From NCBI GenBank assembly GCA_963738375.1, contig CAVTWL010000002.1, positions 248,001-312,000 of the forward strand: a stretch of 64,000 bases of DNA. Reading direction: 5' to 3'. The stretch is from Bog-159 sp963738375 (GTDB lineage Bacteria; Acidobacteriota; Terriglobia; Bryobacterales; Bryobacteraceae). The notes beneath the pieces are model-generated. The model ran no database searches, was not told the DNA's origin, and saw only the letters and a list, made by a program, of their open reading frames with translations. Shown in pieces: positions 42,239-50,849 of this stretch. The translations under genes were made by a program, and so were the position numbers. Position 1 is the first letter of the stretch; each line of letters begins with the position of its first letter.

Positions 42239-44399
42239 CTACGGCGCGACTTGGAACCCAGTCTTGAGCGGACCGGCCATCGCCTGATAGTCGCCAGGCA
42301 GCAGTTCAAACGCGTTCTTACCGGCGTTGAAGATGGAGAGATAGAGCGGGTCGAGCGCCAGGGTTACGGTCTTCGATTCGCCCGCCTTCAAAGCCACACG
42401 CTGCCAGGCCGCCAGACGCCGGAAAGGCTCGCCGGCGGACGCCGGCAGGGTGACATAAACCTGAGCGACTTCGGTTCCGTCCCGCTTGCCGGTGTTCTTG
42501 ACGCTAAATGTTACGGTCCGCGCCGTGCCATCCGCCTTCAGAGCCGAATAAGCGAAGGTGGTGTAGGAAAGGCCGTAGCCGAAGGCGAACAGGGGATCCT
42601 TGTGCTCGGCTTCGAACCACTTGTAGCCGACCTTGAGGCCTTCGGTATAATCCACGTCGAAGGCGGGCGGGTGTCCGGCGGGTTTCAAGTCGATGCCGGG
42701 GACCTGAGGGTGGGGCAGGTCCGCATCGCTTTTCGCAAAGGTGACGGGCAGCCGGCCGGACGGATTCACGGCTCCAAACAGAATTCCCGCCAGCGCCTGC
42801 GCGCCGCCGATGCCGGGATACCAGGTTTCCAAAACGCCCTTCACGCCGCCGGCCCAAGGCATGGCCACCGGACCGCCGCTTTCGATCACCACGATGGTGC
42901 GTGGATTGGCCGCTGCAACGGCGCTTACCAGCGCATCCTGATCGTTGGGCAGGGTGAGAGATTTCGCATCCATGCCCTCGCTCATGTACTGGTTCACGAA
43001 GACAATGGCAATCTGCGAATCTTTCGCCAGTTTGGCGGCCGCCGCCACGTCCGTGCCGTCGTTGAATTCCACCGAGGCTTCGGTCCGCGCCTTGATTTGC
43101 TTCATGGGCGAGGACGGAAACCAGACGGCATGCATCCACGGCGAACCGCCCTTGCGATGGGTTACGGGATCTCCGCCCGGAGGATCCACCTGCGCCGAAC
43201 CGCCGCCCGACAGGACCGCCACATCGGCGTGCGACCCGATCAGGGCGATGGACTTCACCCGCGCGGCATCGAGAGGCAGCAAGTCGCCTTCGTTTTTCAG
43301 CAGCACGATGGATTCCTCAGCGATATGCTGCGCGTCATCGAGGCCCTGGAACGGATCCACCACGCTGCGTACCGGCGGATTGTCGATCACGCCGCAAGCG
43401 AACATGCCGCGGAGAATGCGGTGGACCATATCGTTCAGTCGCGCTTCCGGCACTTCGCGGCTGTCGACGGCTTTTTTCAGCGGCGCGCCGAAGTAACGGT
43501 CGCCGGGCATTTCCTGATCGAGCCCGTTCAGGGCCGCTTTGTTGGTGGAGTGCGTCCCGCCCCAGTCGGAAAGCACCCAGCCTTGGAAACCCCACTCCTT
43601 TTTCAGCACCTGGTTCAACAGGTAATCGTTCTCGCAGGCCTAGTCGCCGTTGACCTTGTTGTAGGAGCACATCACGCCCGCCGGTTTGGCGATCGCCGAT
43701 GGCGATCTGAAACGCCAGCAGATCGGTTTCGCGCATGGCGCGCTTATCGAGCTTCACGTTCAGGATGTTGCGCCCGGTTTCCTGGTCGTTGAAGGCGTAG
43801 TGCTTGATGTCGCCCATCACCTGCTGGGCCTGCAGGCCTTTCATGAGCTGCCCGACCATGGTTCCGGCGAGGATGGGATCCTCGCCGGCGTACTCGAAAT
43901 TGCGTCCGTTGCGCGGCTCGCGAATCAGGTCTACGCCGCCGCCGATGGACATGTTGTAGCCCTGATCGCGCAGTTCGCGGCCGATCACCGAGCCGTAGAG
44001 ATAAGCCGCCTCGGGGTCGAAACTGGCCGCCGCTCCCAGGGTCGAAGGCAGCAGCGTGGCATAGCGGCTTTGTCCGGCAGCCATGCGGACGCCCACCGCC
44101 GAATCGGCCATATTGATGGCTGGAATGCCGAGCCGATCGATGCCGGGAATGAAGCCCGCGCCTTCGTTGGATCCGGGCGGGATAGGATCGCCGGGACGCA
44201 GCGCGCCCCAGCCGGTTCCATGCACCAGTTGGATCTTTTCGTCGAGCGTCATCTGCCCGATGAGCATGTCGGCGCGTTTATCGGGCGAGAGGGTTTTATC
44301 CAGCCACGGCCCTTTCACCTTGGCCGGCTTGGCGGGCTGCGCGAAAACGGGGGCAGCGGACAGCGCCAGAAGTACGATGGAAAATTTGGCAATTCGCAT
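42239..44399 (-). pseudogene. Glycoside hydrolase family 3 beta-glucosidase, disrupted
   Basis: A complete ~719-residue GH3 sequence can be read, but not in one frame. It has a signal peptide (FSIVLLALSAAPVFAQ), the N-terminal TIM-barrel (MTLDEKIQLVHGTG, then the HYAFNDQETGRN segment), the nucleophile region QGWVLSDWGGTHS, the alpha/beta sandwich (IALIGSHADVAVLSGGGSAQVDPPGG) and a fibronectin-like C-terminus. An extra base near 43697 moves the frame after residues FQIAI; then a TAG at 43640-43642 interrupts GDYACEN where a TAC codon is expected. Both defects together stop full translation, so it is either a recent pseudogene or carries two sequence errors. Confidence 0.85.
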
Positions 44400-44415
44400 A
44401 GGGGTCCACGGCTAT

Positions 44416-44421
44416 TATAAT
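44416..44421 (+). promoter_or_regulatory. Consensus -10 hexamer between GH3 and glycosidase-like genes
   Basis: TATAAT 10 nt before ATG 44432 on the plus strand, in the 32-bp gap between the divergent starts. No Shine-Dalgarno is seen. Confidence 0.4.
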
Positions 44422-44431
44422 CGGATCTGAA

Positions 44432-46195
44432 ATGCATCGATTCGTCCTGACAGCCGCACTGGCCGTTTCCGCCGCGCTGGCGAGCGGAAATAACTACAAG
44501 AATTTCGACGTCGCCATTTATAGCCGCGTCTACGAAACCAAGCAGATGAAGGATCCCGCATGGCTTGAGAGCCATTGGGAAGCTATCTCCAAGAACATGA
44601 AGGTGGACAAGATTTACCTGGAGACGCACCGGGATATGGTAGTGGTCGACCAGGAGACGCTCGACGCCGCCAAGAAGTTCTTCCTCTCCAAGGGCGTCAA
44701 AGTTTCCGGCGGCATCACGGCCACGATCAACGAACGCAATCTTTTCGAGACGTATTGCTATTCCGACCCGACTCTTCGCCAGAAAATGAAGGAGATCGTC
44801 GAATTCACGGCGCGCAACTTCGACGAGATCATCCTGGACGATTTCTTCTTCACCGATTGCAAGAACGATGGGGAGATCAAGGCCAAAGGGGACCGGTCGT
44901 GGACCGCCTACCGGCTCGCCTTGATGGATGAAGCGGGACGCGAACTGGTGGTGAAGCCGGCCAAGGCAGTCAACCCGAAGGTCCGCGTCATCATCAAATA
45001 TCCGAATTGGTACGACCACTTTGCGTATCTCGGCTTCAACCTGGAAACGGAGCCGAAGTATTTCGACAAGATCTATACCGGCACGGAAACCCGCGATCCA
45101 GTGAACAGCAACCAGCACCTGCAGCAGTATCACGGCTATTCGGTTTTTCGTTATTTCGAGAATTTGAAGCCGGGCGGCAACGCCGGGGGCTGGGTCGATC
45201 AAGGCGGCATGGGGCGGCTGAAGAACCGCTACGCGGAGCAGTTGTGGCTGACGCTTTTCGCCAAGGCCCCGGAGGTCACGCTTTTCAACATCGGCTCCCT
45301 TTACCAGCCCTCCGCCGCTCCAGAATCGCAGGCCGCCCGGATCGCCGGGGAGACCTTCGCTCAAGTCGATCAATTCCTGGACAAACTGGGCAAGCCGATC
45401 GGTATCCCCGCTTACAAGCCGTTCCACTCTTCGGGGGAAGATTTCCTGCCCAGCTACATGGGGATGCTGGGAATCCCAATGGACGTTGTGCCGGAGTTCC
45501 CGGCCGATGCGCCGATGGTCTTCCTGACCGAACAGGCGCGCTTCGATGCGGGGATCGTTGGGAAGATCAAGAAGCAGCTTTCCGAGGGCAAGAGCGTGAT
45601 GATTACCTCGGGGTTGCTGAAGGCGCTGGGATCGCAGCTTGGCGACATCGTGGAACTGGAATCGACCGGCCAGACCGTGTCGACCCGTGAATTTCAGGGT
45701 TTCCGGCTGGGGAGCGCCAGCCTCTCCGGGACGGATATCCTGGTGCCGGAGATCCGGTACGCCACCAATGACGCCTGGGAGATTGTAAGCGGGCTGACGT
45801 CGCCAAGCAAGACCTCCGGGACGCCAATCCTGCTTTCGGCTAAATATTCCAAGGGTCTGCTATACGTGCTGACTATTCCGCAGGCCATGGGGGACCTTTA
45901 CAGCTACCCGCAGGGCGTCTTGCGCGCCATTCGCGAGGTGGTGGCCAAAGACATGCCGGTCCACATGGATGCTCCTGCCCGGGTGAGCCTGTTCGTGTAC
46001 GACAACGATACGTTCATCGCGGAGTCGTTCCAGGAGGGTCCGGTGGATGCCCGCCTGGTGACAGGCAAGGGCTTTACCAAGCTGCGCGATCTGGTGAGCG
46101 GCGCCGAACTGCAGGGAGAAGCGCAAGCTGGGGGAACGGCGTTCACCGTGCGGCTGGAGCCGGGCGCATATCGCGTCTTTTCGGCGGTGAAATAA
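44432..46195 (+). CDS. Exported glycosidase-like protein of unknown family
   Basis: 587 residues with a signal peptide (RFVLTAALAVSAALAS). The core (about 20-310) alternates strands and helices as in a TIM barrel, with acidic residues at strand ends: DKIYLETHRDMVVV, DEIILDDFFFTDC and VRVIIKYPNWYDHFAYLG. The DD in IILDDFFF and the acidic E in LETHRD are plausible catalytic candidates. The rest is a second domain resembling the beta-galactosidase trimerisation region (DAPMVFLTEQARFDAG, KSVMITSGLL). I do not recognise the family. Divergent from a GH3 gene, suggesting carbohydrate breakdown. Confidence 0.6.
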   Translation: MHRFVLTAALAVSAALASGNNYKNFDVAIYSRVYETKQMKDPAWLESHWEAISKNMKVDKIYLETHRDMVVVDQETLDAAKKFFLSKGVKVSGGITATINERNLFETYCYSDPTLRQKMKEIVEFTARNFDEIILDDFFFTDCKNDGEIKAKGDRSWTAYRLALMDEAGRELVVKPAKAVNPKVRVIIKYPNWYDHFAYLGFNLETEPKYFDKIYTGTETRDPVNSNQHLQQYHGYSVFRYFENLKPGGNAGGWVDQGGMGRLKNRYAEQLWLTLFAKAPEVTLFNIGSLYQPSAAPESQAARIAGETFAQVDQFLDKLGKPIGIPAYKPFHSSGEDFLPSYMGMLGIPMDVVPEFPADAPMVFLTEQARFDAGIVGKIKKQLSEGKSVMITSGLLKALGSQLGDIVELESTGQTVSTREFQGFRLGSASLSGTDILVPEIRYATNDAWEIVSGLTSPSKTSGTPILLSAKYSKGLLYVLTIPQAMGDLYSYPQGVLRAIREVVAKDMPVHMDAPARVSLFVYDNDTFIAESFQEGPVDARLVTGKGFTKLRDLVSGAELQGEAQAGGTAFTVRLEPGAYRVFSAVK

Positions 46196-46212
46196 GCAGG
46201 CGGGAGAGGATT

Positions 46213-46233
46213 CGGTTGTCTTTACAACCGTTT
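46213..46233 (+). terminator. Short stem-loop after the glycosidase-like gene
   Basis: A perfect 7-bp stem (CGGTTGT / ACAACCG) with a 4-nt loop, followed by only three T. It lies 18 bp after the stop at 46195 and could help end transcription. The rest of the gap to 46422 is AT-rich and holds no gene. Confidence 0.3.
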
Positions 46234-46356
46234 AACAAGGCGCATTTGGCGCGGTTGGGGAGGGCTGGGACATGGGCCTTCGGCCGAGCCGGAGTTGCGG
46301 TTGGCACGGTATTGTTCGCCACTCACGAAAATCTTTTACTTTTTATTTTTTTGCTA

Positions 46357-46384
46357 TTGCCTACGGCGAAAAAAAGGTTATTCT
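46357..46384 (+). promoter_or_regulatory. Candidate promoter of the histone-like gene
   Basis: TTGCCT (46357-46362) and TATTCT (46379-46384) with a 16-nt spacer, in an unusually AT-rich stretch (46325-46385) with runs of T and A. A CAGGAGG site precedes ATG 46423. Confidence 0.4.
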
Positions 46385-46422
46385 ATGGGTGATTGTCGCC
46401 CGACAAACAGGAGGCGTGCATA

Positions 46423-46980
46423 ATGTTTGATAGTCATAAGTTCTCTGCCAACGACGAAGAAGATATGGAAGACTTTCAAGACTACGACGACGAAGAACAC
46501 CCGGACATGACGTCGAAACTCGATGATTTCGACGACGAGGACGACGAGGACGAAGAGGTGGAGGAAATCGTGGTGGTAGCGGTGGAGGCGCAGATGGCGC
46601 CCGCGGCGGTAGTCGCGCCTTCCGAGGCACCGCCGGCGGCCGCGCCCAAGAAGCCCGCAAAGAAAGCGACCCAAGCCGCTGCCAAAAAGCCAGCGGCGAA
46701 AAAAGCTGCCGTGAAGGCTCCAGCTAAGAAGGCTGCCAAAGCCGCACCGGCAAAAAAGGCCCCTGTGAAAAAAGCTCCAGCGAAGAAAGCACCTGCCAAG
46801 AAGGCCCCCGCCAAGAAAGCTCCGGCGAAAAAAGCCCCAGCAAAGAAGGCGCCGGCAAAGAAGGTAGCCGCTAAAAAGGCGCCGGTTAAGACGGCCGCCA
46901 AAAAGGCCCCAGCCAAGAAAGCGCCTGCCAAGAAAGCGCCGGCCAAGAAGGCGGCCCCGAAAAAGGGCGGTAAGAAGTAG
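46423..46980 (+). CDS. Histone H1-like protein with acidic N-terminus and AKKAP repeats
   Basis: 185 residues in two contrasting halves. Residues 1-50 are strongly acidic (runs such as DFDDEDDEDEEVEE), residues 51-75 a hydrophobic/Pro-rich linker, and the remainder is Lys/Ala/Pro-rich, made of near-perfect PAKKA repeats (about 20) ending KKGGKK. The basic tail resembles eukaryotic H1 tails and bacterial nucleoid proteins with AKKAP repeats, and should bind DNA. CAGGAGG lies 10 nt before ATG 46423. The acidic head may shield the tail or bind another protein; this is inference. Confidence 0.75.
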   Translation: MFDSHKFSANDEEDMEDFQDYDDEEHPDMTSKLDDFDDEDDEDEEVEEIVVVAVEAQMAPAAVVAPSEAPPAAAPKKPAKKATQAAAKKPAAKKAAVKAPAKKAAKAAPAKKAPVKKAPAKKAPAKKAPAKKAPAKKAPAKKAPAKKVAAKKAPVKTAAKKAPAKKAPAKKAPAKKAAPKKGGKK

Positions 46981-46983
46981 CCG

Positions 46984-47211
46984 CTACTTGTTTACGACTG
47001 TCCGGCAGCGTTCGAACAGTTCCAGCAATGCGTCGGCGTGTTCTTCGGCAGACCGGCTAGCCGGTTTGCCGGAGAATCCGGCTCCCGTCTGATTCCCTCT
47101 GCCGTAACCTGTCGTGGTCGCGATAAACTTGGTCAGTTCGAGGGCAATTTCGTCTTTCGTGCGTGATGGCGGCGTTGGCGGTACAACGGGTTCCTGAGTT
47201 TCTTCGGGCAT
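46984..47211 (-). CDS. Small protein of unknown function
   Basis: 75 residues. A Pro-rich head (EETQEPVVPPTPPSRTKDE) then a helical segment (IALELTKFIATTTGYGRG) and a C-terminal helix (AEEHADALLELFERCRTVV). No signal peptide or motif is recognised. GGAGG lies about 10 nt before the ATG. It is convergent with the histone-like gene (3 bp apart) and divergent from the HipA-like gene, with the inverted repeat GTTGTGATACAAC in the gap. Confidence 0.55.
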   Translation of the reverse strand: MPEETQEPVVPPTPPSRTKDEIALELTKFIATTTGYGRGNQTGAGFSGKPASRSAEEHADALLELFERCRTVVNK

Positions 47212-47263
47212 GTTGCTGGTTTTCCTCCGGGTTGTGATACAACTCTAGGTTACAGCATTTTCC

Positions 47264-48082
47264 ATGCCCATCAATGCCTGCCGCTATATCCGAAAGATGC
47301 GCGGCGGGGCGCAGTCTCACCTGCTCGAAGCGGACGACGGCCACTTCTACATCGTCAAGTTCCGCAACAATCCTCAGCATCGGCGCATCCTGGTGAACGA
47401 GTTGGTTGCGGCGGTTTTTTTGAAGTACCTCCAGATCTCGGCGGCACCCGCCATGCTGATTCAAGTGAGCGCAGAATTCCTGGCCGCCAACCCGGAAATT
47501 TTCATCCATCTTGGCTCGCGGCAAGTTCCTGTGTCTCCGGGCTGGCATTTCGGATCGCGCCATCCCGGCGATCCCGACCGCCTGGCGATCTACGACTTCG
47601 TGCCGGACGCTTTACTTTCGGGGGTCAGCAACCTGAGGGACTTTCTGGCCATTCTGGTTTTTGACAAATGGATGGGGAATGCGGACGGGAGGCAGTCTAT
47701 TTTTTTTCGGGCGCGTGTAGAGGATTGGAGCGGCGGTGCAAAGGCGGCGTTTGTGGCGGTGATGATCGATCACGGATTCGTCTTCAACGGTCCGAACTGG
47801 GATTTTTGCGATTCGCCGTTGCAGGGACTATACCCGCGCCGGCTGGTCTACGAGCAAGTACAATCGCTCGGCGACTTCCAGCCGTGGCTCGATCAGGTGG
47901 TACATTTTCCCGAGGAAGTTGTGGACCAGGCGTTTCGCCAAGTGCCTTCGGAATGGTTGGACGGCGAAGAAGGCGAATTCGAACAGATTCTGGAGAGGCT
48001 GCTGGTGCGGCGGGCCCGGGTGCCAGGGCTGCTGTCGGAGATCCGCCGGGCGAGGGTGAATCCGTTTCCGAATTGGGCTTAA
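47264..48082 (+). CDS. HipA-like kinase
   Basis: 272 residues. The kinase core is shown by HFYIVKFRNNPQ (nucleotide-binding lysine) and NELVAAVFLKYLQI early on, then a catalytic loop-like DKWMGNADGRQSIF and the metal-binding IDHGFVFNG. This order is that of short HipA-like kinases, though the loop NADGRQ differs from the HipA NxDxHxxN pattern. No HipB-like antitoxin is adjacent: the gene upstream is divergent and unlike a HTH protein. A role in protein phosphorylation is likely; toxicity is not implied. No Shine-Dalgarno is clear. Confidence 0.75.
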   Translation: MPINACRYIRKMRGGAQSHLLEADDGHFYIVKFRNNPQHRRILVNELVAAVFLKYLQISAAPAMLIQVSAEFLAANPEIFIHLGSRQVPVSPGWHFGSRHPGDPDRLAIYDFVPDALLSGVSNLRDFLAILVFDKWMGNADGRQSIFFRARVEDWSGGAKAAFVAVMIDHGFVFNGPNWDFCDSPLQGLYPRRLVYEQVQSLGDFQPWLDQVVHFPEEVVDQAFRQVPSEWLDGEEGEFEQILERLLVRRARVPGLLSEIRRARVNPFPNWA

Positions 48083-48108
48083 AATATCGAAGGGCGGAAT
48101 AAACGAGC

Positions 48109-48549
48109 ATGACCATATCATCGCCGGATCTATCGCTCAGGCCGTTGCTGGCGCGCGCGGAACGCACCATGATCGCGCCCACGAGCGTCCTGTTCCGCGC
48201 ATGGACGGAGGAATTCGATCACTGGTTCGCGGCGCGCGGGTCGGTGCTGATGAAGCCCGAAGTGAATACTGTGTTCTACTTTGAGACGCAGCACGAAGGC
48301 GCCCGGCATCCCCACTACGGACGATTTCTGCGGCTGGAACGCGACCGTTTGATCGAACTGACGTGGGTTACAGCCGCCACCAAAGGCGTGGAAACGGTTT
48401 TAACCCTGGAACTCGCCCGCCGCAAGAGCGGAACCCAACTGCGGCTGGTACACGCGGGCTTTCCAGATGAGGAATCGAAGGTCCGCCACGAGGAGGCGTG
48501 GCCCAAGGTACTGGCGTATCTTGACCAGCGGATGGCGCCGAGGGCGTAA
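48109..48549 (+). CDS. AHSA1/SRPBCC-family protein
   Basis: 146 residues. The START-like fold of Hsp90-ATPase-activator homologues is shown by AERTMIAPTSVLFRAWTEEFDHWFAARGS, then HYGRFLRLERDRLIELTWVT and a final amphipathic helix EEAWPKVLAYLDQ. These proteins bind small hydrophobic ligands or act as activators; the ligand cannot be predicted. It is 26 bp after the HipA-like gene. A TAAAAT-like hexamer is about 25 nt before ATG 48109. Likely independent of its neighbours. Confidence 0.8.
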   Translation: MTISSPDLSLRPLLARAERTMIAPTSVLFRAWTEEFDHWFAARGSVLMKPEVNTVFYFETQHEGARHPHYGRFLRLERDRLIELTWVTAATKGVETVLTLELARRKSGTQLRLVHAGFPDEESKVRHEEAWPKVLAYLDQRMAPRA

Positions 48550-48665
48550 GGTGTCTTAGGTTGGCCCTATTTCCGGCGCTCCGGCAGCACCGCCCGCCAT
48601 AAATCGAGGTATGCTTGAAGTTCCCCGCGGGACATTCGCGCCGCGGGCCGAAAGGAGTTGCTCCC

Positions 48666-49028
48666 ATGAGTCTAAAAATCGGTGTTCGTGAAAGCGCAGG
48701 CGTAGTCATTCTGGATCTGAACGGCCGCATCACCATCGGTGAAGAGGCGGCGTCGCTTCGGGACACCATCAAAGAGCACGCCGACGCCGGCCAGAAGAAT
48801 ATTCTGCTCAATCTCGCCGACGTGAGCTACATCGATAGCACGGGACTGGGTCAATTCGTCGGCAGCTTTGCGACTGTCACCAGCAAGGGCGGCCAGCTCA
48901 AGCTGCTCAACCTGACAAAAAAAGTTCAGGATCTGATGCAGATCACCAAGCTGATTACGGTCTTCGAATCGTTCAGCAACGAAGCGGCCGCGCTGCAAAG
49001 TTTTAGTTCCACGGCCGCCGCGAGCTAG
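48666..49028 (+). CDS. STAS-domain anti-anti-sigma factor-like protein
   Basis: 120 residues, a single STAS domain. The phosphorylated serine is Ser58 in YIDSTGLG, with the strand LKIGVRESAGVVILDLNGRI and the closing LKLLNLTKKVQDLMQITKL. Such proteins sequester anti-sigma factors when dephosphorylated. No anti-sigma kinase is adjacent. AAAGGAG lies 9 nt before ATG 48666. The gap before it (48550-48665) holds no gene. Confidence 0.88.
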   Translation: MSLKIGVRESAGVVILDLNGRITIGEEAASLRDTIKEHADAGQKNILLNLADVSYIDSTGLGQFVGSFATVTSKGGQLKLLNLTKKVQDLMQITKLITVFESFSNEAAALQSFSSTAAAS

Positions 49029-49068
49029 AGCGACCGTCAGGCTGGCTGCCGGAAAGTTGCGAGGGGTT

Positions 49069-49626
49069 GTGTCCAGCGCCGAGACATCGACCGTAACGCT
49101 CCACGTCGTGGCCAGTCTGGATGGTTTCATCGCCAAGAAGGACAACAGCATTTCGTGGATGGACAGTTCCGGGGACGTCTACGAACAAGGAGTTGCCGAG
49201 GGCGGTTCGGAAGGCATCGACTCGATCGATTGCTTTGTGGTGGGTTCCCGCACCTACGAGCATGCTTTGGAACTTGGCTGGCCTTATGGCGATACGCCAA
49301 CTTATGTAATTACCAACAGAGAGCTGCCTTGCAGCCGGGACAGTGTGATGTTCTACGCGGGGGATCTGGACAGATTGATCCGCGAGACGCTCGCGCCTCG
49401 ATACGGAAACATCTGGCTGGTGGGGGGCGCGCGGTTAGGGCAGAGTTTTCTGCGGCAGGGCCTGGTCGATGAAATCCGGTTGATGATCGCGCCGGTGACG
49501 CTGGGTGACGGACTGCACCTGTTCGGCGATTCCGGCATCGAGCAGAAGTGGCGCTTGAAGAACGTCGCCGCTTATAAGAACGGCTATGTCGAGTTAACGT
49601 ACAGCCGCCATCGCCCGAGCGCCTAG
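49069..49626 (+). CDS. Dihydrofolate reductase/RibD C-terminal domain-like protein
   Basis: About 185 residues. The RibD-C/DHFR fold is indicated by LHVVASLDGFIAKKDNSISWMD, then FVVGSRTYEHALELG, TPTYVITNRELP and GNIWLVGGARLGQSFLRQGLVDEIRLMIAPVTLGDG. These proteins are often of unknown reductase activity; substrate not predictable. Starts at GTG 49069 (TTG 49057 is alternative), 40 bp after the STAS gene. Confidence 0.8.
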   Translation: MSSAETSTVTLHVVASLDGFIAKKDNSISWMDSSGDVYEQGVAEGGSEGIDSIDCFVVGSRTYEHALELGWPYGDTPTYVITNRELPCSRDSVMFYAGDLDRLIRETLAPRYGNIWLVGGARLGQSFLRQGLVDEIRLMIAPVTLGDGLHLFGDSGIEQKWRLKNVAAYKNGYVELTYSRHRPSA

Positions 49627-49742
49627 ATTCAGCGAGGTGCGTATCAGGCGGCCGCAGATTCGGCAGCCCGATCTTCCAATCCGCATGGCGGGGACAGTGC
49701 AGCGGGGTTGGCTCGCCGGAGGGACGCGACGGTAGGGGGAGA

Positions 49743-50231
49743 TTATTCCACGTCGGCGGGATCAACGGGCTTTTGCGAACCGGCCGCGGCCCAACGGACA
49801 TAGGCCACGATGTCGGCAATCTGCTCATTGGTGTAGCCGGCCGAGGGCGGATGTTTCCAAGTCGCGTTATCGGCCTTGGACTCGACTTCGCCGGGCGCGA
49901 ACTTCCGCAACTCGGGCGGTTTCTTCGACAGGTCGTAATACTGCAGTGCGGCGGGGTCGGAGGAGGCTGCTTTGATCGCTGGAAACGGACTGCCGCCCTT
50001 CACATTGACCGTTTCGACGTATTCGGTGCGCGTCGCGCGAATGGCGGTCACCAGCGCTCGCACTCCCACTTTTCCGAGGACCCGCAGGTCCGGACCTACC
50101 GGCGTACCGTGGCCTTTCAAGGCATGGCAATTTGCGCAGCCGTTCTCGGCGACGAACAGGGCTTGTCCCCGTTCGATTTGACGGTTGGGCGCGGCCGCCT
50201 GCAGGAAGAGCAAAACAGATAACCAGATCAT
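49743..50231 (-). CDS. Mono-haem c-type cytochrome
   Basis: 162 residues with a short hydrophobic N-terminal segment (WLSVLLFLQAAAP) as signal. One CxxCH motif is visible, CANCHALKGHGTPVGPDL, as in class I cytochromes. The C-terminus (YTNEQIADIVAYVRWAA) has the closing helix of such proteins. It should carry electrons in the periplasm; partner unknown. It ends near 49743 with a 116-bp gap after the DHFR-like gene, which holds nothing recognised. Confidence 0.88.
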   Translation of the reverse strand: MIWLSVLLFLQAAAPNRQIERGQALFVAENGCANCHALKGHGTPVGPDLRVLGKVGVRALVTAIRATRTEYVETVNVKGGSPFPAIKAASSDPAALQYYDLSKKPPELRKFAPGEVESKADNATWKHPPSAGYTNEQIADIVAYVRWAAAGSQKPVDPADVE

Positions 50232-50282
50232 GATATCCTCCGACCATAGTATAGTCGGGTGCGGGCGGTTTCGCTTGCGGCG

Positions 50283-50834
50283 CTACATTTCCAGCTTTCC
50301 CTTGAAGATTAAATCGCGGACCTTGAATTCGGCCTCATGATACGGTCCATATCCCGGCAGGTAAAGCTCAAAAGCGATGGTTTTGTCGCGCTCCGTGGCC
50401 GCCCTGGGGAAGACGAGCCGCAGATAGGGATCCGACGGTTCGGGCGGAAAGTGCCCTTCCATTTTGTACTTCTGGCGGCCCACGCGCATGATGGATTCCT
50501 CCACCATCCTTTGCGCCTCCTCAGCGTCCGCCAGCGCAGTAAGGTTCTTGTATGAAATTGCAACGATCAGTTTGTTCGCTCCGTCGTGAGCCAGATAATC
50601 GGTGTAGTCGTCGTTGAGCGGCTTGCCGCGGCGGTGAGCCAGTTCGGCTTCGGCCTGGCGCATGGGCTGTGCGGTGGCCAGATAAACCTGGACGGCGGGC
50701 GCTGGGTCCGCCATCTCGGCCCAAGGACTGTCGTGGAGCAGTTGCTGCAACTGGCTTTCGGTCCAATCGGCTGGAGGTTTAGTTTCCCAGAACGGCGCCG
50801 CCAGAAGAGCCAGAAATGCGCAGAGCAGATGCAT
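50283..50834 (-). CDS. Secreted protein of unknown function
   Basis: 183 residues. Short signal peptide (LLCAFLALLAAPFWE) and a soluble domain of mixed strands and helices (QLLHDSPWAEMADPAPAVQVYLATAQPMRQAEAELA, then VGRQKYKMEGHFPPEPSDPYLRLVFPRA). No family recognised. Its ATG is only 12 bp from the divergent mutarotase-like gene, with the probable -10 boxes overlapping both start codons. Confidence 0.6.
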   Translation of the reverse strand: MHLLCAFLALLAAPFWETKPPADWTESQLQQLLHDSPWAEMADPAPAVQVYLATAQPMRQAEAELAHRRGKPLNDDYTDYLAHDGANKLIVAISYKNLTALADAEEAQRMVEESIMRVGRQKYKMEGHFPPEPSDPYLRLVFPRAATERDKTIAFELYLPGYGPYHEAEFKVRDLIFKGKLEM

Positions 50835-50849
50835 AATAAATTTAATATG
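50832..50849. promoter_or_regulatory. Shared divergent start region
   Basis: The plus-strand CATAAT (50832-50837) and the minus-strand CATATT (50844-50849) each lie 9 nt before a start codon and each overlaps the other gene's ATG. The 12-bp gap is all A/T. Leaderless divergent transcription is inferred. Confidence 0.4.

Noticed and set aside
46640..46975. Tandem or CRISPR-like repeat
   Set aside because: The repetition follows codons of PAKKA repeats; no spacers and no cas genes.
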